Shown piece after piece: positions 57,541-64,000 of a stretch of 64,000 bases of DNA. The notes beneath the pieces were generated by a model. The model saw nothing but the letters and a program-made list of their open reading frames with translations, did not search any database and had not been told where the DNA came from. Each line of letters begins with the position of its first letter. Position 1 is the first letter of the stretch. The stretch is taken from positions 28,154,151 through 28,218,150 of the forward strand of contig OY540814.1 in the NCBI GenBank assembly GCA_961205875.1. Direction: 5' to 3'. Both the position numbers and the translations under genes were made by a program. The DNA comes from Sialis fuliginosa (lineage: Eukaryota > Arthropoda > Insecta > Megaloptera > Sialidae).

Positions 57541-58299
57541 AAAGGCAAATTATTTAAAAAAAAAGTTTTTTTTATATTTTTTATCTGTTAATAATTTCTA
57601 CAATTTTATCATACAAAATACATGTTTGTACGTCATAGGTTTCGACAACGTCTTTACGCCTGTGTGGGACTTAATTTTAATTTATGTAATAAAGGTTTAA
57701 AAAACACTCAATGCAATTGAAAAAAAAGTTTCCCATTGAGCGTTTCTTAGTGTGTAATATAATGTTTTGAAATTTTTCTCGCGACCCACACTTTGAGAAC
57801 ATCTGATACAGAGTATCTTTAAAATCCACTCCCTATATATTGCTAGTGCTCAGTATAATCATAGAAGATTACCCCAGAAATCGACAGACACCGGTCGGTA
57901 GTCAGTAGAGGTAGAGATGTATAGAGTAACGGCATGCAAATTGTAACGAAAGGTGTGAAAAGGAATGTGTGCCGAAGGCCCTTCCAATGGGATTATGCAG
58001 TCTTATGAGAAATGCACGCAAATGAGGTATAAATGAGGGATAATGCGCCCGGGAGAATTGAGATTGTTGTACGCGTGGGTAGATTTTTAAAAGCTTTTTT
58101 GTATCCGGCGGCTAATTGTAGGTGTGCGTATGTACGAGGGGGGGAATGGTTAATTTGGATTTCTCTATTAAATATGTATGAAATTATCCTAATTATTAAA
58201 ACTTCATTTTATAAGCACGTTTTTAGTTGGATTTTTAAACCGTTTTTATAAATAAAATATTACATTAAGTATTGAAGCTTCCGCGGTGATCTGGATATG
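57541..58299. other. Unassigned DNA
   Basis: No gene recognised; GC-richer around 57880-58150. Confidence 0.3.
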
Positions 58300-58351
58300 G
58301 ATCTTGGCTTCTGGGTGTAAGTTGCCGGTTACATCCAGAAGCCAATATCAA
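58300..58351. repeat. Family 2 hairpin, reduced to outer stem
   Basis: ATCTTGGCTTCTGGGTGTAA is mirrored by TTACATCCAGAAGCCAATAT. The whole hammerhead core is gone. Confidence 0.65.
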
Positions 58352-60208
58352 AATTGTGCATTATAAAAATAATTTACGTATTTTTGGTTGCCAAAACGAC
58401 AGTTGGCAGTAAAAAGGTCGCTTACCTCCAAATTAAAAAAATTAAAAAAAAAAATTAAAAATTTGTATCAATTTTGAGAGTTTCTACGGGCCACGATAAT
58501 TTTTTTTGACTAAGACTTTTTTCATCAATTTGTTATTTTTTGTATCGCTATATGATCATTTTTAACCGAGTTTTTTGCGATTGAAGTACTGAAAAAAAAT
58601 CAAAGGGGTAATTTCGAAAGCTGATAGTCTTTTCTTCATAACTCAGTCAAAAATGGTCGTACAGAGATACAAAAAAAGCAAATTAAAGAAAAAAGTCTGA
58701 TCTATATAAACCATTAATTAAATTTGGTAAAAAAAATTTTCACGGCCCATCAAAATAAAAAGAAAATTGGCGATATAAAAAACTAGCTTTTCTTAAAAAA
58801 TAATTTTAAACGGCTATAACTGGATAACCAAGCTGAAAGTATTTTCTTCGTAAAATGGTCCAAAGAAAAAATTGTTAAGAGTAAGAGATGTGTTATTTTT
58901 GTTTTAATTACTTGTAAGATGTATCACCTAATTATACAATTTGATTAAAATATGTTACAATTTATAATCGCATACATACACACTTAAAGCGTTTACAGGT
59001 GCCGAGAGTAGGCGTTGACGTAACACCGTTACATGGCGAGCGTGACAGTGACAAAATAAAACTGTACGTGTTGGCCAGACACATGATGTACTCACCTGTT
59101 TAGGTGGTGACGGGCGCAGCGTGGCCCCCTACACATGTGTCATAATAATTGCAGATGACAAAGTACGGCTGTTTGCTTGTATTACCGGTTATAGTTTGTG
59201 GATATATTACGCGTAACGGTGTGATATGCATACTGATGTTATAGGTAGTCGAATTATGAGTGAATTTACATAGGTTGATCTGAATTAAATGTGATGGAAT
59301 TGTATGTGTAGGTTTAAAGTAATATAGGAAGAGAGAATGACTCATTTTACGTGAAAAATATATAATATTTTTTATATAAGGAAGATTTTTGGAGATTTTA
59401 AGTACATAAGTATATGTAATTTATTTATTTGTTCCTTGTAAATACTTGAAGTTGGGACTCAAGTATATTGGGGGTTCTAGTATTGTTTGAATATAGTGTA
59501 TTAAATATATGGACTTGTGAGAAAAAATTAGCTTTTATCGTGCGATTTATTTCGAATAGTTTTTTATGCTAGTTGAATAGTAGATAAAAGTTCCATAAAA
59601 AGCGATTCTTTCAAAGAGAATTTAAAAAACCTTCTAATGGTTTTTTGGCAGATTTAATTTTTATTTAGTTTCTGTAGAGGTATGGAGTTTTAAAGTGAAC
59701 TAAAAAAATGTTTTGAATTTTTATCAATTTTTTCAAATTTAATTATTTAAGTAAAAATGATCGGATTTAACCCTTTCGAAAAGTATTTCAAAGACCAGAA
59801 TCAATACTTTCGAATGCGATTTACAGATTTAATTTTCAGTTAGTTTCTGTAGAGTTATGGAATTTTAAAATTGAACTCAAAAAAATTTGTTTTGATATTT
59901 TTTTTCCATTTCTGTTCTTTGAGTAAACATGATCGGATTTAACCCTTTCAAAGAGCATTTCGAGAACAGAATATGAACTTTCTAATGCAGTTTACAGATT
60001 TTATTTTCATTTATGGTGTTTTAAAGCAAGCTCAAAAAATATATTTAATTTTCATTCAGTTTCCACAGTTATGCCATTTTAAATAGAGCTCAAAAAAATT
60101 TTGTACTGATTATCATTTTTTTAAAAATAATTCTGTTATTTGCAAACTATTCCAAAATATCTTAACGGTTTTTCTTAAAATTCTCATTACTAGGCCGACA
60201 TTAATATA
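58352..60208. other. Unassigned DNA
   Basis: No gene recognised. 59690-60110 contains loosely repeated blocks (TTTCTGTAGAGNTATGGA and TTAACCCTTTCNAA), suggesting a degenerate tandem of about 170 bp. Confidence 0.35.
59093..59107. promoter_or_regulatory. Paired E-box-like site CACCTG-TTT-AGGTGG
   Basis: Two inverted CACCT half-sites with a short spacer, in a GC-richer stretch. This is the paired-site arrangement that ZEB-type proteins prefer; function is inference. Confidence 0.25.
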
Positions 60209-60578
60209 AAAAGATTTATCTCTTTTAATTCGTGTTTTGTTTTTCTAAATTGATATTTGCTTGGAAATATTAAATTTTGACGTTTTAAATGTCAATTTGG
60301 CGTTTTAAAAAGGCATTTTGACGTTTTAAATGTCATTCTGACGTTTGCTTAAATTTAGATTTAGATTGAAATTGTCAAGAAATTAAAAATATACGAAAAC
60401 ATAATCAGGTGCGTTTTAAAAAAAATTTCGTACTAATATTTTTTAGTAAAATTGTATAAAAATTAAATGGTTAACCAATTCTAAGCATCGTTTTTTATTT
60501 AAATTGTTCAATAATTAACTACCTGTGATGAATTCTACACGAGGAAGCACTGTGCGTTTACTTGGCAGATATTTTTTT
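60209..60578 (+). repeat. GCTTCCTCG repeat family, 3' part with expanded inner tandem
   Basis: Begins within the family at AAGATTTATCTC and ends GAGGAAGCACTGTGCG. A short TTTTGACGTTTTAAATGTC unit is amplified about four-fold at 60280-60345. Confidence 0.78.
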
Positions 60579-61002
60579 AAATATAATTTTGTTATTTGCA
60601 AACTATTCCAAAATATCTTAACGGTTTTTACGGACATTAATATATTGTACGACCCATCTTACCAACTATACCACACCGTGACAGATATTTCAGCCTCACA
60701 TACATAAACGTAACGGCATGTTTGTGCGTATACGTATTAATTCCGTGGCGGGGGGGGGGGGGGGGTGTAGAGGTGCACGTTACAGCGGAGGTGTGAGAGA
60801 GCGTTGACAAACAACCTACTGTCGCGAATCACCGCCGCCACTGCGATCATGATGATGATGATATTTCATAGGTAAACACGCAGGATGTGATGTGGTTTAG
60901 TTGTATTTTTCACGCTCGCACCACTTAAATATGTCATCCGCTAGATTGTCGAGCATATACCCACCACCGCACCGCAATCAGAGCTGTACTGCATGCTATT
61001 AT
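60579..61002. other. Unassigned DNA, GC-richer at 60745-60960
   Basis: Poly-G tract at 60750-60766, then a GC-richer stretch with (ATG)n-like ATGATGATGATG. No gene seen. Confidence 0.3.
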
Positions 61003-61092
61003 TGTGTGTGTGTGTGTGTGTTACGTGCTAGCACGTGTGTGTGTGTGTGTTGTTACGTGCTAGCACGTGTGTGTGTATGTGTCGTTACGTGT
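61003..61092. repeat. (TG)n with two embedded 14-bp palindromes
   Basis: ACGTGCTAGCACGT occurs at 61023-61036 and 61055-61068, exactly 32 bp apart, between TG runs. Both the palindrome and part of the TG run are duplicated. Confidence 0.85.
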
Positions 61093-61338
61093 CTCGTTTA
61101 TTGATTGCAGTTTATTAGTTATTACATTTTAAATTATATTTGTATACCGGGTGTTCTCGATCAGGTTGGACACCTACCTTTTGAACCTCCCGGGCCGCAT
61201 AGCAAAATTTTTATCTTATTTTGTTTACATTTTCTCTGTGCATTTAATTATCATAAACTTTTTTATTTTTTTAAATTATGCTCGCGGGCCGCACCAAGCG
61301 TCCACGAGGGCCGCGGGTTGGACAAGCTTGTTCTAGAT

Positions 61339-62433
61339 CAGTGCTTCTTAAAGTAAGGAGCCGTGGCCTTCCCACAAGGGGGTTGCGAAGAGCTGCAAAT
61401 ATAACAAATTAATATATTATTGTTAATTATATATACATATATTATGAATTGAAGCAGGGGAAGCAGTGCTTCCCTTACTTTATCGGTAAATTAATACAAA
61501 TCTGTGTTTTCAGTTAATAAATAATTTAAAAATATTATTAGAATATTCGTCTTTATGCGTAACTGAAACATTTTACTCAAAAATAGCATTTAATTGATCA
61601 GTTATAGAACTATAGTACCTCTACGTCTTATTTTCTTGGTTTGTAGTCGATATTTGTATGACGAGTTGCAGGAAATTTCACTAAAAAATTTCGAACTTTT
61701 GATTTCGTTAAAAGTATGTTTATTGTATAGAAAATAACGTGAAAAGTTGAATGATTCAAACCGCAGGTCTGCATCTCAAACCGTTCTCGAGATATAGCCT
61801 CTCAAAGTTTCAGTTTGTTCAAAATTTTGAAGAAAAATCGCCATAACTTTTGAATGCGTGGTCTGAATTGATTTTAGTTGACGGATTTGGAATCAGCGTG
61901 TCAAAATCTATATGATGGCATGTATAATACCTTAAAACTCGGAAAAAAATTTTTCGCGAAAAATCGAAAAAATTCAAAGGGGTATACCTTAAAAAAATGT
62001 CGATTTTTGGCCAAAATTTTTTTGTCGGATTTTAAAGTATTATACATGTCATTATATAGATTTTGACACGCTGATTTCAAATCCGTCAACTAAAATCAAT
62101 TCCGACCACGCGTTCAAAAGTTATGGCCTTTTTTCTCCAAAAATTTGAAAAAACTAAAACTTTGAGAGGCTATATCTCGAGAACGGTTTGAGATACAGAC
62201 CTGCGGTTTGAACAGTTCAACTTTTCACGTCATTTTTTATACAATAAACGTACTTTTAACGAAATCAAAAATTCGAAATTTTTTAGTGATATTTCCTGCA
62301 GTAAACTTCAACTCGTCATACAAATATCGACTAAAATACAAGAGAATAAGACGTAGAATCATTTAGTTACTATATAAATATATCAATTTGAGTTGCAGGG
62401 GAGCCGCGACATCAAAAAGTTTAAGGAGCACTG
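61339..62433. mobile_element. hAT-type element carrying a long foldback
   Basis: Ends CAGTGCTTCTTAAAG and CTTTAAGGAGCACTG-like (AGTTTAAGGAGCACTG). Flanks TTCTAGAT (61331-61338) and TTCCAGAC (62434-62441) match 6 of 8, both differences being transitions. Inside, 61615-62380 is the same foldback seen at 3.8 and 42.4 kb, here with slightly unequal arms. No transposase. Confidence 0.72.
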
Positions 62434-62990
62434 TTCCAGACCACCCGTCTACTATGTTTTACGCCCAAACTATTCAAAAATTTTAAATGGGATGATATAT
62501 CAATTAGTACTTTATCTTAAAAAATATATTTATATTAACAACTATTGATAAGAAAATTTTTAATTTTATTAAAAAAAAATAAAAAATAAGCCGTCCCTGC
62601 GTAACACCTATAGGCCCGGTTATATGGCAATCAACACACAATTTGGGAGGAAGTTTTTTTCAACGAAGTTTTGTAATTGTGTCAATTATCAGAATGTCAT
62701 TCGGCGAATAAAATACCGCATGGACCTCTTTGAACATTTGTTAATGGCTTGTTGAAATTGTTACAACTGGTTTCCCACATTAAAATGTTTTAGATTTAAT
62801 AAACGATGTGAATAATATTATTTAGAAAAATGTATAAATGTCGGTCGAAATGTGAATTCAAACATGAATATGTTACATAAAAAAAATATGTAGGTATCTA
62901 GTTGAAATGTGAGGATTTATTATTTTGAAAAGGTATTTTATTTAAAAGATATAAACTTATTTTTTTGCAAGGGGGTGGGGGGGTTGTACA
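62434..62990. other. AT-rich DNA, no feature recognised
   Basis: No gene seen; a G-rich run lies near 62971. Confidence 0.3.
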
Positions 62991-63385
62991 ATTTGAATTT
63001 AGTTGCATTTGTTGGGCATGTACAAATAATAAATGTCCTTTAGGTTCAATTGAAGTACAAATGTACCAAGTCTTATCAAAATTAGTGAGATAATATTCGC
63101 AATGTTCACTTTTTAGACGATAAAAGTTACAAAATTTCGAATATTTCCAAAACGCCTAATCCGATCAGCACCAAAATCAATATATCTGGAGTACTCACTG
63201 AGACAAACATTTTCCGCAAAAATAATTCAGATCGGTGCATTTTTACAGTAGTTATCGTGAACGAAAGAAAATTCTACATTTCTTTAAGTTTTGAAGTTAG
63301 TACAATCAGAATCTGTCATTATCTCGGACACGATTTTTCGACGGTATTACAATACTTCCATTTCTTTCAGAACATGGAAGTAAAA
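62991..63385 (-). repeat. ACTTCCATG repeat family, nearly full inverted copy
   Basis: From ATTTGAATTTAGTTGCATT to TACTTCCATTTCTTTCAG and ACATGGAAGTAAAA. Confidence 0.78.
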
Positions 63386-63631
63386 TCAGTTTAATTTATG
63401 TTTTGCGTTAATCTGATAAAATAATCTCTAAAAAGTGTCATAAAACTTTTCAATACTCCTTTAATAGACTTATTTACTACCGTACCTTTAAAGTTCACTA
63501 TTTCTTAATTACTAATTTACGAACAACTTCGTAAAGTTTCATAACTAAATCATTTTTATTACTCATTACAAGTGATGTACTTTTACCTTTGGTTAAATAC
63601 GAATGATATAAATTCAGAAAACTTGAATAGT

Positions 63632-63862
63632 CAGTGGCGTAGGAATGGGGGGGTGGGTTTTGGGGTCGAACCCCCCCAATATTGATCATATAGTTAACTG
63701 CACTAGTTAGTTATATGACTAAAAAAAAAAAAGGTCTTCAATAACTACTTTTTTAGTCATAAGATTAGAAATTAGATTTTAGATCATTCGATTAGAAATT
63801 ATAATAATAATTTCGCCCCAACCTTAACCCCCCCTCCGAAAATTTTTCTTACTACGCCACTG
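63632..63862. mobile_element. hAT-like MITE, degraded
   Basis: Ends CAGTGGCGTAGGAA and TACTACGCCACTG, with poly-G near the left end and poly-C near the right. Flanks (TGAATAGT and ATAGAAGT) do not form a clear 8-bp duplication. Confidence 0.65.
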
Positions 63863-64000
63863 ATAGAAGTTATCTCTCATTATTTTAACATAAAAGTGTT
63901 GGCGCCCGAATCTCGGAGAGAGGTCTCGTTAAAAAATGTCAATATACGCGAGAAGAATGAGTTCATTATTAGGCTCGGGTGGGTAACTGCGACCTGTATG

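Noticed and set aside
12400..64000. Search for zinc-finger (CxxC...HxxxH) or homeodomain exons and for tRNA or rRNA genes
   Set aside because: No convincing C2H2 pattern, homeodomain or tRNA cloverleaf was noticed by eye; short exons could still be missed.

Overview
This 64 kb window is AT-rich nuclear DNA from an animal, most likely an insect. The grounds are small spliced introns (mostly 50-80 bp inside one gene), short TTAGG/CCTAA-type runs like the insect telomere repeat, a Reeler-domain 'defense protein' gene, and a dense load of small non-autonomous transposons. The insect order cannot be fixed from sequence alone. All real coding sequence I can support lies in the first 12.4 kb.

Layout. 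(1) 3.45-5.21 kb, minus strand: the first two coding exons of a secreted Reeler-domain protein; its last exon is not visible and is probably beyond the left edge. (2) 6.76-11.11 kb, plus strand: a nearly complete MNS1 gene (a coiled-coil, TPH-domain axonemal protein) in about nine exons. (3) 8.21-9.60 kb, minus strand: a complete four-exon calaxin/EFCAB1-like gene nested in the 2.36 kb intron of MNS1. Both proteins are known from other animals to serve outer dynein arm attachment in motile cilia and sperm flagella, so this is a nested, antisense pair of functionally related genes. (4) 12.32-12.40 kb, plus strand: a short first coding exon with an RRKQAKPQ motif, the N-terminal NuRD-recruiting motif type of ZEB/zfh-1, SALL, BCL11 and FOG zinc-finger repressors. 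It is followed by a splice donor and then by more than 51 kb without a recognisable exon. This is what the giant first intron of a developmental transcription factor would look like.

The remaining 51 kb are repeats and unassigned AT-rich DNA. Families I could delimit by eye: hAT-type MITEs with CAGTGGCG or CAGYG termini and 8-bp target duplications (several perfect); PIF/Harbinger-type MITEs (GGCGGCTATTACACT termini, 3-bp TTA/TAA duplications); a Tc1/mariner-type pair (CAGTCGCCTGCA termini, TA); long foldback elements of about 0.76-1 kb, one inside a hAT element; two unclassified families starting with hairpins (GCTTCCTCG and ACTTCCATG); a 160-bp minisatellite at two loci; and one LINE 3' end with a residual reverse-transcriptase C-terminus.

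The most interesting signal is two small repeat families whose folded form matches a type I hammerhead ribozyme (CUGANGA, helix II, GAAAC, cleavage triplet, long helix I). The best copy is at 48471-48566. Two copies of one family differ by a compensating base-pair change in helix II. Hammerhead motifs of this kind are known from Penelope-like retroelements; activity here is inference.
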